From NCBI GenBank assembly GCA_964430375.1, contig CAYSEZ010000055.1:1-7126 (forward strand): a DNA stretch of 7,126 bases. Reading direction: 5' to 3'. Every line of letters starts with the position of its first letter. Within the stretch, counting starts at the first letter, position 1. Of this stretch, positions 1 through 6,102 are shown piece after piece. This DNA comes from HGM10836 sp964430375. Its GTDB lineage: Bacteria > Bacillota_I > Bacilli_A > RF39 > UBA660. The notes beneath the pieces were generated by a model. It was not told where the DNA came from. It searched no databases and saw only the letters and a program-made list of their open reading frames with translations. Both the position numbers and the translations under genes were made by a program.

Positions 1-79
1 AAAATATAGAGAAATATTATATATAGTTTTTATTTTATTAAATGTTACCGCTTATTATATATTTTTATCTCTATATTTT
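1..79. repeat. Long inverted repeat at the left edge, possible (bidirectional) terminator
   Basis: Positions 1-12 (AAAATATAGAGA) are the exact reverse complement of 68-79 (TCTCTATATTTT). The 55-nt AT-rich interior can partly continue the stem through ATATAT blocks near 19-25 and 57-62. On the plus strand the stem is followed by TATTTTATG-type T-rich sequence, so it could end a plus-strand transcript from outside the window. For the minus-strand operon it lies 18 bases past the last stop codon, but any T-run would fall beyond base 1. The long loop and AT-only extension make terminator function uncertain. The repeat itself is certain. Confidence 0.45.
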
Positions 80-96
80 ATTTTATGTTTAAATTA

Positions 97-933
97 TTAA
101 CTTCTTATCATTATATTTTGTCCTTTTGTTTCGTATCCATCTGATATAAATGAAAAGGCTTTTTTATCTATCTCTTTTATTATTTCTTTTATTAGGTAGT
201 AATCTTTATTTGATACTACAATCATCATAAATTTTTTATCTTTATTATTAGTATTATATATTGTACAATCTGTCATAAATTCTTGTGATATAACTTTTTT
301 TATTTCGTTTGCTTTTGTTGTAAGTACATGGAATACTTTGTTTTTTGATATTCCGATAATGATTCTGTCACTTGCTAATTTAGAAAAATATAGGTAGACA
401 ATTGCATATAGTATCATATTAACTCCAAAGATGGTTGCTCCTGCTATAATTATTATGCCATTTATGATAGTGTTTGTTTTAGTTACTGATATGTTGTAAT
501 ATTTATAAATTATTTTAGATAGTAATCCTATTCCACCTGGGTTCATATCTATTTTATACATAAAACCACTTATTATTCCATATAAAACACCACTTATTAT
601 AGCAATTAGCAGAGTATTATCTACTTCGATAACTATTATATTAGTAATATTTGATGTTAAGCTAACGAATACTGGGTATATGATAGTACATATTGCTGCG
701 GCGATGATATCATCTTTTTTTAGAGTTACTAATGCTATTACAAAAAGGATTGCATACATTGCAAAAATACTTATTGAAGGATCAATTTCAAATAAGTAAT
801 TAATTAATATTGCTATACTGCCTGTACCTCCGGTGATTAAATCTACTGGTACGAATAATAAGTTGTAAACAATTGCATTAGCTAGTAATAAGCCTATAAA
901 GTAAAATATTTTTTTTATTCTTTTTTTACTCAT
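97..933 (-). CDS. YitT family membrane protein (distal paralogue)
   Basis: A 278-residue protein with the YitT layout: an N-terminal hydrophobic domain (DUF161/YitT_membrane type) with about five or six membrane segments (roughly 10-30, 55-71, 76-94, 108-127, 153-190), then a soluble C-terminal DUF2179-type domain (about 195-272) ending in a conserved-looking IDKKAFSFISDGYE stretch. The molecular function of the family is not established. The start chosen is the ATG at 931-933. It is preceded by GGTGGAG (940-946) with a 6-nt spacer, whereas the in-frame GTG 12 bases upstream has no ribosome binding site. With this start the gene begins 1 nt after the stop of the upstream yitT, so translation is probably coupled. 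Compared with its neighbour it is diverged: the loop reads NPGG (131-134) where the neighbour has STGGTD, and the DUF2179 glycine-rich turn is replaced by an Asn-rich one. It is the last gene of the prfB-yitT-yitT operon. Confidence 0.85.
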   Translation of the reverse strand: MSKKRIKKIFYFIGLLLANAIVYNLLFVPVDLITGGTGSIAILINYLFEIDPSISIFAMYAILFVIALVTLKKDDIIAAAICTIIYPVFVSLTSNITNIIVIEVDNTLLIAIISGVLYGIISGFMYKIDMNPGGIGLLSKIIYKYYNISVTKTNTIINGIIIIAGATIFGVNMILYAIVYLYFSKLASDRIIIGISKNKVFHVLTTKANEIKKVISQEFMTDCTIYNTNNKDKKFMMIVVSNKDYYLIKEIIKEIDKKAFSFISDGYETKGQNIMIRS

Positions 934-934
934 T

Positions 935-1792
935 TTATTCTCCACCTAACACTTCATATGCATCTATTACAGTCCAAAATGCTTTTTTATCTATATGATT
1001 AATTCCTTCTTTAAATTTAAAATATTCTTTTGTAGGGATTACAGTGAATAAAACTGGGTTTTTACTGTTGCTATACCCTCCTTTTGCATCTAAAATAGTA
1101 ACACTATGGTGAAGTTCATTAATTATAAAAGATGATATTTCTTCTTTTTTTTCTGTTATGATGTAGAAGGCTTTTTTATCAGATATACCTAAAATCATTC
1201 TATCAGTTAACATACTAATTAAATATACGATAATCATTGCATACATAAATTTTGTCCATCCAAATACAAAGGCTCCGATTAGTACAATAAATCCATCTGC
1301 GATTAAAGTAGCATTTCCCATACTAACATTTAAATATTTATTTAGAAGTTGTTTTATTACATCAGTCCCCCCAGTTGAATAACCTGCTTTAAAGGCTATA
1401 CCTACTCCAGCACCGTATAAAACACCACCCATAATTGATGATAGTAATAGGTCTTCAGAACTAATTGATAAGATTGTTCCAATATTGCTAGTTAGATACA
1501 TCATAACTGGAAATAGAAGGGAACCACATATTGAATGAATTGTTTTTTCTTTTCCTAAAAATATAAAACTAATAATAAGTAAAACTATATCTGATAGTAA
1601 AACAAATAATGATGAACTAATATTAAATAGTTTTACCGCTACTATACTAAGTCCTGAAACTCCTCCAAAAACAATATTGTTTGGTAGTAAAAATACATTA
1701 AATGCTATGGCTGCCAACGTAATTCCTATAAGCATTTCAAAAAATCTTTTTACTTTGTTTTCACTATAAACTTTTTTTACTATATCTACCAT
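935..1792 (-). CDS. YitT family membrane protein (proximal paralogue)
   Basis: A 285-residue member of the YitT family, close to the usual family length. Hydrophobic segments lie near residues 18-36, 46-55, 62-80, 86-102, 115-134 and 163-195. The loop at about 138-146 (YSTGGTDVI) is the recognisable YitT signature. The soluble C-terminal domain (about 205-280, DUF2179 type) includes AKGGYSNSKNPVLFTVI, matching the family's glycine-rich ligand-pocket-like turn. It is probably an integral membrane protein with a cytosolic C-terminal sensor domain; substrate or ligand is unknown. The ATG is preceded by AAGGAG (1801-1806), which lies inside the end of prfB. Only one base separates this ATG from the prfB stop, so the gene depends on the prfB transcript and probably on coupled translation. 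The next yitT begins 1 nt after its stop. Confidence 0.9.
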   Translation of the reverse strand: MVDIVKKVYSENKVKRFFEMLIGITLAAIAFNVFLLPNNIVFGGVSGLSIVAVKLFNISSSLFVLLSDIVLLIISFIFLGKEKTIHSICGSLLFPVMMYLTSNIGTILSISSEDLLLSSIMGGVLYGAGVGIAFKAGYSTGGTDVIKQLLNKYLNVSMGNATLIADGFIVLIGAFVFGWTKFMYAMIIVYLISMLTDRMILGISDKKAFYIITEKKEEISSFIINELHHSVTILDAKGGYSNSKNPVLFTVIPTKEYFKFKEGINHIDKKAFWTVIDAYEVLGGE

Positions 1793-1793
1793 A

Positions 1794-2889
1794 CTATAAA
1801 CTCCTTAAATATTCTTCAATAAACATATCTATATCTCCATCTAATACTTTAGTAACATTACTAGTTTCTACATTAGTACGATGGTCTTTAACCATTGAAT
1901 ATGGGTGCATAACATAACTTCTAATTTGGGAACCAAACTCTATACTTGAATTAGTTCCTTTTATATTAGAAAGTTCTTTTTCTTGTTTTTCTATTTCTAT
2001 CATTTTTAATTTGTTTTTTAATATTTCTAATGCTTTTTCTTTATTTTTTAATTGGCTTCTTTCATTTTGGCAAGTCACTACTATTTTTGTAGGTAAATGA
2101 GTTATTCTAACTGCAGAGTCAGTTGTGTTTACACTTTGTCCTCCTGCGCCAGATGAGTGATAAACATCTATTTTTAAATCTTCTTCTTTTATTTCTATAT
2201 CTATAGTGTTATCAAATAGAGGTGTTACATCTACTGATGCAAATGAAGTATGTCTTTTGTTACTTGAATCAAATGGAGATAATCTTACTAATCTGTGAAC
2301 TCCTTTTTCACATTTTAGATAGCCATATGCGTTAAGTCCTTTTACTAAAATTGAGGCTTTTTTTATACCGGTTTCGTCTCCATCTAAAAATTCAATAAGG
2401 GTTGTGTTGTATCCTTTGGTGGTTGTCCATCTATTATACATTCTAAATAGCATATTAGCCCAATCACAAGCTTCTGTTCCACCTGCTCCAGAGTGAATTT
2501 CCAAAATACAATCCATATGGTCGTATTCGTTTGATAATAACATATTAAGTTTAACCTCATTTAGTTTTTTTTCAAGTTCTGTTAGCGATTCTTCTATGGA
2601 AAGTACTAATGTTTCATCGTAATCTTCTTCTAGTAGTGTGATCAATTCTATATCAGATGTTATTTCATTTTTTAAGTTAATAATGTTATTAACGTATTTT
2701 TTTAAATTAGATTGTTCATTTATTTTTTCTTGTGCTTTTTCTTTATCGTTCCATATGCTACTATCGTTAAGTAATTCTTGAAGAGAGTTAATTTTTTTTA
2801 TTTTTTCTTCTACTTCAAAGATCCCTCCATAATAAGTTTATTTCTTCTAAATAGTTATTTAAAATTTTTTTTATTTCTTTTGTTTCCAT
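1794..2889 (-). CDS. prfB: Peptide chain release factor 2, expressed by programmed +1 frameshift
   Basis: RF2 recognises UAA and UGA in the ribosomal A site and triggers peptide release. The gene has two overlapping frames. The first runs from the ATG at 2887-2889 (ribosome binding site GGAGG just upstream) for 24 codons to a UGA at 2815-2817. Reading then moves +1 after CTT (2818-2820), skipping base 2817, and continues from GAA at 2814-2816 to the TAG at 1794-1796. The joined protein is 364 residues, normal for RF2. Landmarks sit almost exactly where they do in E. coli RF2: the SPF anticodon-mimic tripeptide at 204-206 (PrfA has PxT) and the GGQ catalytic motif at 249-251 inside SGAGGQ. The N-terminal helical region is formed only by the joined frames, so the break is a recoding site, not a mutation. 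It heads the operon with the two yitT genes and has its own promoter. Confidence 0.97.
2814..2830 (-). promoter_or_regulatory. Programmed +1 frameshift site of prfB
   Basis: On the minus strand the site reads ATGGAGGGATCTTTGAA. It has the canonical parts: an internal Shine-Dalgarno-like GGAGGG, a 2-nt spacer (AT), the slippery CTT leucine codon, and the in-frame UGA at codon 25. When RF2 is scarce the UGA is read slowly, the tRNA on CTT slips to UUU, and the full protein is made, giving autoregulation. The same arrangement is known from most bacterial prfB genes. The element also shows that UGA is read as a stop in this organism. Confidence 0.95.
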
Positions 2890-2913
2890 ATTTATCCTCC
2901 AAACTATATTTAA

Positions 2914-2942
2914 ATTATAACTCATTAATTTTTATTTAACAA
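2914..2942 (-). promoter_or_regulatory. Sigma-A type promoter of the prfB-yitT-yitT operon
   Basis: On the minus strand a consensus -10 TATAAT (2914-2919) is separated by 17 nt from TTGTTA (2937-2942, four of six matches to TTGACA). Transcription would start around 2905-2908, giving a leader of under 20 nt before the prfB ATG and its GGAGG site. No terminator is visible between the upstream carboxypeptidase gene and this promoter, so some read-through is possible. Confidence 0.75.
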
Positions 2943-2961
2943 TAAATATATTAAGTGTATT

Positions 2962-4197
2962 TTATAAAATTTCAATATTATTTAATGATAAATTATTTTT
3001 GGGTTTATTTTTGTGTTTTTTTATTATGATTATGATAGTTGTTGAAATAATTAGTATTATTATAGATATAATAAAATATGTGATGTTATATGTTATAAAA
3101 CTAATTAAATCAAATTTCATATCTTTATCTAAATAAATGTCTATTTCTTCTTTTAATTCTTGATTATAGTATATGGTTATGGTTCCTAGTTTGTCATTTT
3201 TTTTCATATTATGGGTAATCGTTGTTATGCCATCATATTCTATAACCATATTATTTTTTTCATAATCATTGGTTAAATAGTAGGAATAATCTTTTTCTGA
3301 TAAGATATCTATTTGTTTTTCTTTTGTATATTTGGTATCTAATGTTGTTAAAATGTCTCCTTTATTAATTAGTGTTTGATATTTATAATTATTCATATAA
3401 TATTCATAGATTGTTTTTGTATCTAATAATTGGTTTGGAAAATCTGCATTAAGTACTACAAGTAAATAAGAGACATCGTTGTATTCTGCGATTGATGCAA
3501 GACATACCCCAGCATCATCTGTGCTACCGGTTTTTCCTCCTTGCAAACCTTGAATAGAAATGTTTTTCATTTTGCTATATTTGTTTATTGTATGTTCTAA
3601 TTTTGTTCCGTCGCTTGCTTCATATTTCATAGTGATGATGATTTTTTTAAATGTTTCGTTTTCTATACCATATTTTAAAAGTTTTGCCATATCACTTGCA
3701 GTGGAATAATTGTTTTTATCATCAAGTCCTGTAGGATTTGCAAAATTTGTATCGTTAAGTCCTAGTTCTTTTGCTTTTTCATTCATCATTTTAACAAAGT
3801 CTGGAATATTTCCTCCGATTAATCTTGATAAGGCATTTGCACAATCTGCTCCAGAGGGCAACATAAGACCATATAGTAAGTCTTCATATGTGTAATTTCT
3901 ATATCTTACATAACCTGCGACGCTTGCATTGTTTTCTATTAATCCTTTCCAATCTTCGTTTGTGATATAAACTTTTTCATTAAGATCCTCTATGTTTTCT
4001 ATTGCAACAATAGCAGTCATCATTTTTGTAAGCGATGCTACTGAAGTTTTTTCGTTTTCGTTTTTGTTATAGATTATGCTGTTGTCATTTAAATTAATAA
4101 GTATTGCTTTATCACTTTGAATAGTAAATGAGAATAAATTTGGGCAAAAGATAAAAAAACTTATAAAAATTAAGAATAATTTGTAAATATATTTCAC
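2962..4197 (-). CDS. D-alanyl-D-alanine carboxypeptidase (peptidase S11, DacA/DacF-like)
   Basis: A penicillin-binding carboxypeptidase that removes the terminal D-Ala from peptidoglycan stem peptides outside the membrane. Numbered from the GTG at 4195-4197 it has 411 residues: an N-terminal signal/anchor segment (about 2-24), the catalytic SLTK motif (Ser55, Lys58), a second motif SGA at 115-117 where the classical motif is SxN, KTG at 222-224 within GGKTGST, a C-terminal beta-rich domain, and a hydrophobic membrane anchor near 365-391 with a basic tail. A longer ORF begins at a TTG (4225-4227), but that codon directly abuts the -10 box of the gene's promoter and lies upstream of the predicted transcript start. 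The GTG has GGTGAT (4202-4207), matching the 3' part of the extended Shine-Dalgarno sequence, four bases upstream. The gene is transcribed separately from the repair genes before it. Confidence 0.92.
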   Translation of the reverse strand: MKYIYKLFLIFISFFIFCPNLFSFTIQSDKAILINLNDNSIIYNKNENEKTSVASLTKMMTAIVAIENIEDLNEKVYITNEDWKGLIENNASVAGYVRYRNYTYEDLLYGLMLPSGADCANALSRLIGGNIPDFVKMMNEKAKELGLNDTNFANPTGLDDKNNYSTASDMAKLLKYGIENETFKKIIITMKYEASDGTKLEHTINKYSKMKNISIQGLQGGKTGSTDDAGVCLASIAEYNDVSYLLVVLNADFPNQLLDTKTIYEYYMNNYKYQTLINKGDILTTLDTKYTKEKQIDILSEKDYSYYLTNDYEKNNMVIEYDGITTITHNMKKNDKLGTITIYYNQELKEEIDIYLDKDMKFDLISFITYNITYFIISIIILIISTTIIIIIKKHKNKPKNNLSLNNIEIL

Positions 4198-4218
4198 TAA
4201 TATCACCAACCTATTTTT

Positions 4219-4247
4219 ATTATACAAATTGTTTTATAAAATGTAAA
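4219..4247 (-). promoter_or_regulatory. Sigma-A type promoter of the carboxypeptidase gene
   Basis: On the minus strand TTTACA (4242-4247, four of six to TTGACA), a 17-nt spacer and a perfect TATAAT (4219-4224) with TG directly before it. The start site would fall near 4209-4212, about 13 nt ahead of the GTG start. The -35 box lies immediately after the stop codon of the alkyltransferase-like gene. This placement is what excludes the TTG at 4227 as the translation start. Confidence 0.8.
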
Positions 4248-4250
4248 TTG

Positions 4251-4730
4251 TTATTTTGTTATTTCATTTATTAAATTTTTTTCGTAATCTTTTACGTAGT
4301 ATTTTATGTTTTTTATTCCTTTTGTTATTACTTCGTGCCCTTCTTCTTCAAGTAGTTTTTTTTGTAGTTCTATTCCTTCTGGATATTTTGGATTTAATTC
4401 TCCATTTGTTTTTAGAGTTCTATGATATGGAGTTTTGTCTTTATCTCTTTGGTAACTAGCCTGTGCGACAATAGTTATAAATATTCCAGCGGTCATCGGG
4501 TCTGTAAAATCTGCATTATTTTCTTTTGCAAGAATTTTTCTTATTTCACTAGTTGTTATAAGTTTTCCAAATGGGACTTTCTTCATTATTTCATCATAGT
4601 AGATTGGAGGGGCTAGAAACATTTGTTTGCCATATTTTTTAATTGTTTTTGGATCTTCAATGGTTATTATTTTTGGCATATCTTTGTTATCGTTTAACAT
4701 TTTATTAAAGTCTTTTTTAGTTTCTTTCAT
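4251..4730 (-). CDS. MGMT-family alkyltransferase-like protein, Cys replaced by Tyr
   Basis: A 159-residue protein whose central region (about 40-135) matches the DNA-binding domain of O6-alkylguanine-DNA alkyltransferases: IMKKVPFGKLITTSEI as the entry helix-turn segment, then TPYHRTLKTNGELN. In active MGMT the motif is PCHR; here it is PYHR (101-104), so the alkyl-accepting cysteine is absent. Such alkyltransferase-like proteins bind alkylated guanine without repairing it and can pass the lesion to nucleotide excision repair. That role is inferred from the family and has not been shown for this subtype. The N-terminal 40 residues and the YYVKDYEKNL tail look like those of a Firmicutes MGMT subfamily. 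The ATG follows GAGGTG overlapping the end of tag, with 1 nt between tag's stop and this start, so the two are co-transcribed and probably co-translated. Confidence 0.85.
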   Translation of the reverse strand: MKETKKDFNKMLNDNKDMPKIITIEDPKTIKKYGKQMFLAPPIYYDEIMKKVPFGKLITTSEIRKILAKENNADFTDPMTAGIFITIVAQASYQRDKDKTPYHRTLKTNGELNPKYPEGIELQKKLLEEEGHEVITKGIKNIKYYVKDYEKNLINEITK

Positions 4731-4731
4731 G

Positions 4732-5280
4732 TTACACCTCTTTTTCTTTATATAGAAAGCATTCTTTTTCGTGGGAGTAAATTATTCCAATTGCTTGAAG
4801 ATAGGAATATATAATTGTGCTTCCTGCGAATTTCATTTTTCTATTTTTTAAATCTTGTGAGAGTTTGTCTGATAAATTGTTTGTTGTTTTATCTATTTCA
4901 TATATTGTTTTGTTATTTGTAAATGTTATTAAGTAGTTATTAAATGAACCATATTCTTTTACTATTTCTTTAAATATTTTACTGTTATTAATTATTGCTT
5001 TTATTTTTAGTTTGTTTCTTATTATTTTTTTATTATTAAGAAGTTCTTCTATTTTTTTATCATCATAATTAGATATTTTATCTATATTAAAGTTATCAAA
5101 TGCTTCTTTGATGTCTTCTCTTTTATTAAGTATGCATTCCCAAGATAGGCCTGCTTGTAATGATTCTAGTACTAACATTTCAAATAGGTAATCATCATTA
5201 AAATTAGGGTTCCCCCATTCTTCATCGTGGTATTTTATATATTTTGGATTATTTAAGTTACACCATTTACATCTTTTCAT
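4732..5280 (-). CDS. tag: DNA-3-methyladenine glycosylase I
   Basis: Tag excises 3-methyladenine from alkylated DNA, starting base excision repair. The 182-residue product (E. coli Tag is 187) begins MKRCKWC and carries the family's zinc-snap ligands: Cys4, His18 (in YHDEEWG), His170 and Cys174. The lesion pocket region LESLQAGLSW (38-47) has Glu39 where E. coli has Glu38; KFAGSTIIYSYLQAIG (150-165) is the conserved second half. The start chosen is the ATG at 5278-5280, preceded by GAGGG (5287-5291) six bases upstream. An in-frame ATG nine codons earlier (5305-5307) has no ribosome binding site and adds a non-family N-terminus. It is first in a two-gene unit with the alkyltransferase-like gene. 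Confidence 0.95.
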   Translation of the reverse strand: MKRCKWCNLNNPKYIKYHDEEWGNPNFNDDYLFEMLVLESLQAGLSWECILNKREDIKEAFDNFNIDKISNYDDKKIEELLNNKKIIRNKLKIKAIINNSKIFKEIVKEYGSFNNYLITFTNNKTIYEIDKTTNNLSDKLSQDLKNRKMKFAGSTIIYSYLQAIGIIYSHEKECFLYKEKEV

Positions 5281-5315
5281 AATTATCCCTCGTATATATT
5301 TTATCATATTTTGTG

Positions 5316-5321
5316 ATTATA
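5316..5321 (-). promoter_or_regulatory. Possible -10 box for the tag transcript
   Basis: A perfect TATAAT on the minus strand, 35 nt upstream of the tag start and placed just after the regulator gene's terminator. No convincing -35 box lies 16-18 nt upstream, where the terminator's A-run sits, and there is no TG extension, so only half a promoter is seen. Confidence 0.35.
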
Positions 5322-5326
5322 TGTAA

Positions 5327-5353
5327 AAAACTGGATTATTTTTTTCCAGTTTT
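5327..5353 (-). terminator. Rho-independent terminator after the XRE regulator gene
   Basis: A 9-bp perfect stem, AAAACTGGA (5327-5335) with TCCAGTTTT (5345-5353), and a 9-nt loop. On the minus strand the 3' arm runs into TTTTTT, the classical intrinsic terminator. It begins 7 nt past the regulator's stop codon and separates it from tag. The symmetry also allows some termination on the plus strand. Confidence 0.85.
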
Positions 5354-5359
5354 ATGTTT

Positions 5360-5923
5360 TTAGCAAGCGCCTCCATTATTTTTAAAGTAAGATTCTATAT
5401 ATTTAATCATAGAGGTACCATATTCAAATTCTTTATCTTTTAGGATATCTTCGATAAATTTATCTCCTTCATTAGTTATAATGTTATCATTATTATCATA
5501 TTCTACTATGTAGTTATATTCTTCATTGTTTAATGTGCAATTTAATGAAACAGTTGTTTTTTCATTATATATAGTGTGATTCTTTTTTACTACAGTAAAT
5601 ATAATTAGTGCTAGTAAGTCTATAATTATTAATGAGATAAATAAAATACCTGCGATTTTTAAAATTTTGATAATTATACCTGCGAGGCGTTCTGTATTAC
5701 TTACTTTTTCTACTAGTATTTCTTTTACGTTATTATCTAGTAGTTCATCTATGCTGATGTTTAAGTTTTTTGATAATAATTTTAGTTGTTCTGGATTAGG
5801 GGATGTTTCTCCTAGTTCCCAGTTGGAGATTGTTTGTCTTGATACTCCGATTAGTTCTGCTAGATTTTCTTGTGAGAGTTTGTGTTCCTTTCTTAATTTT
5901 AAAATATTTTTACCTAAATTCAT
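5360..5923 (-). CDS. XRE-family regulator with a transmembrane segment and C-terminal outer domain
   Basis: A 187-residue protein. Residues 5-60 form a Cro/C1-type helix-turn-helix (RKEHKLSQENLAELIGVSRQ, then TISNWELGETSPNPEQLK), a common repressor fold in Bacillota. A charged linker is followed by a strong hydrophobic stretch at about 86-112, then a 75-residue polar domain (113-187, Asn/Asp/Glu-rich, Cys at the last position) that should lie outside the cytoplasm. This suggests a membrane-anchored regulator that senses an extracytoplasmic signal. Targets and ligand are unknown, and I do not recognise the outer domain. ATG is preceded by GGAGG in a strong site (AAGGAGG). It is monocistronic, with an extended -10 promoter upstream and its own terminator, and is divergent from ssrA. 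Confidence 0.85.
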   Translation of the reverse strand: MNLGKNILKLRKEHKLSQENLAELIGVSRQTISNWELGETSPNPEQLKLLSKNLNISIDELLDNNVKEILVEKVSNTERLAGIIIKILKIAGILFISLIIIDLLALIIFTVVKKNHTIYNEKTTVSLNCTLNNEEYNYIVEYDNNDNIITNEGDKFIEDILKDKEFEYGTSMIKYIESYFKNNGGAC

Positions 5924-5963
5924 ATTTTTCCTCCTTCAGTATTATTATAAAATAAAATTAATT

Positions 5964-5976
5964 ATAAATTCTACCA
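5964..5976 (-). promoter_or_regulatory. Extended -10 promoter of the XRE regulator gene
   Basis: On the minus strand TGGTAGAATTTAT contains TGn plus TAGAAT (-10 at 5968-5973). TTGCGT lies 19 nt upstream and is a weak -35 candidate, so recognition probably depends on the extended -10. The predicted start leaves a leader of about 40 nt. The inverted repeat CCAAA-TATT-TTTGG (5974-5987) overlaps the promoter just upstream of the -10 box and is a candidate operator for autoregulation. Confidence 0.6.
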
Positions 5977-6002
5977 AATATTTTTGGAAAATACGCAAAG
6001 GG

Positions 6003-6081
6003 TTTTAACATTTTAAGTGGTTTTAAATTTTTAGTTAATTTATGGGTAAAATGCTTAAAAGTTGTAGACAAAATGTTAAAA
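6003..6081. repeat. 12-bp inverted repeat between the divergent promoters
   Basis: TTTTAACATTTT (6003-6014) is the exact reverse complement of AAAATGTTAAAA (6070-6081). The second copy fills most of the spacer between the -35 and -10 boxes of the ssrA promoter. A related AAAATGCTTAAAA sits in between, near 6048-6060. AT-rich composition raises the chance of coincidence, but the placement suits regulatory sites. Confidence 0.45.
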
Positions 6082-6093
6082 ATATGGTAGAAT
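6065..6093 (+). promoter_or_regulatory. Strong promoter of ssrA
   Basis: TAGACA (6065-6070, five of six to TTGACA), exactly 17 nt, then TAGAAT (6088-6093) with an extended TGG before it. The predicted start 7-10 nt downstream coincides with the mature 5' end of the tmRNA at about 6103, so little or no 5' leader is expected. Confidence 0.85.
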
Positions 6094-6102
6094 TTATGCA
6101 AT

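Noticed and set aside
934..945. GTG start and 11-base overlap between the two yitT genes
   Set aside because: The ATG at 931-933 has GGTGGAG at proper spacing. The GTG is part of that Shine-Dalgarno region and has none of its own.
2646..2889. prfB as a frameshifted pseudogene, or the main RF2 frame starting at the TTG at 2643-2645
   Set aside because: The joint shows all parts of the conserved +1 recoding site, and the joined protein has normal RF2 length with landmarks at the expected positions.
2951..2978. ATTTTATAAAAT palindrome at the end of the carboxypeptidase gene as a terminator
   Set aside because: All-AT, no loop and no distinct T-run, so it would not form a stable terminator hairpin.
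3710..3895. Plus-strand ORF of 61 codons inside the carboxypeptidase gene
   Set aside because: It is antisense to a well-supported gene, encodes no recognisable motif and has no ribosome binding site I would trust.
4256..4616. Two plus-strand ORFs antisense to the alkyltransferase-like gene
   Set aside because: Leucine/phenylalanine-rich shadow frames of the Lys-rich coding strand, with no independent support.
5281..5307. Nine-codon N-terminal extension of Tag
   Set aside because: No ribosome binding site in front of that ATG, while MKRCKWC at the later ATG is the conserved family start with GAGGG upstream.
5667..6008. Plus-strand ORF antisense to the XRE gene
   Set aside because: Composition is that of a shadow frame, and it crosses the divergent promoter region.
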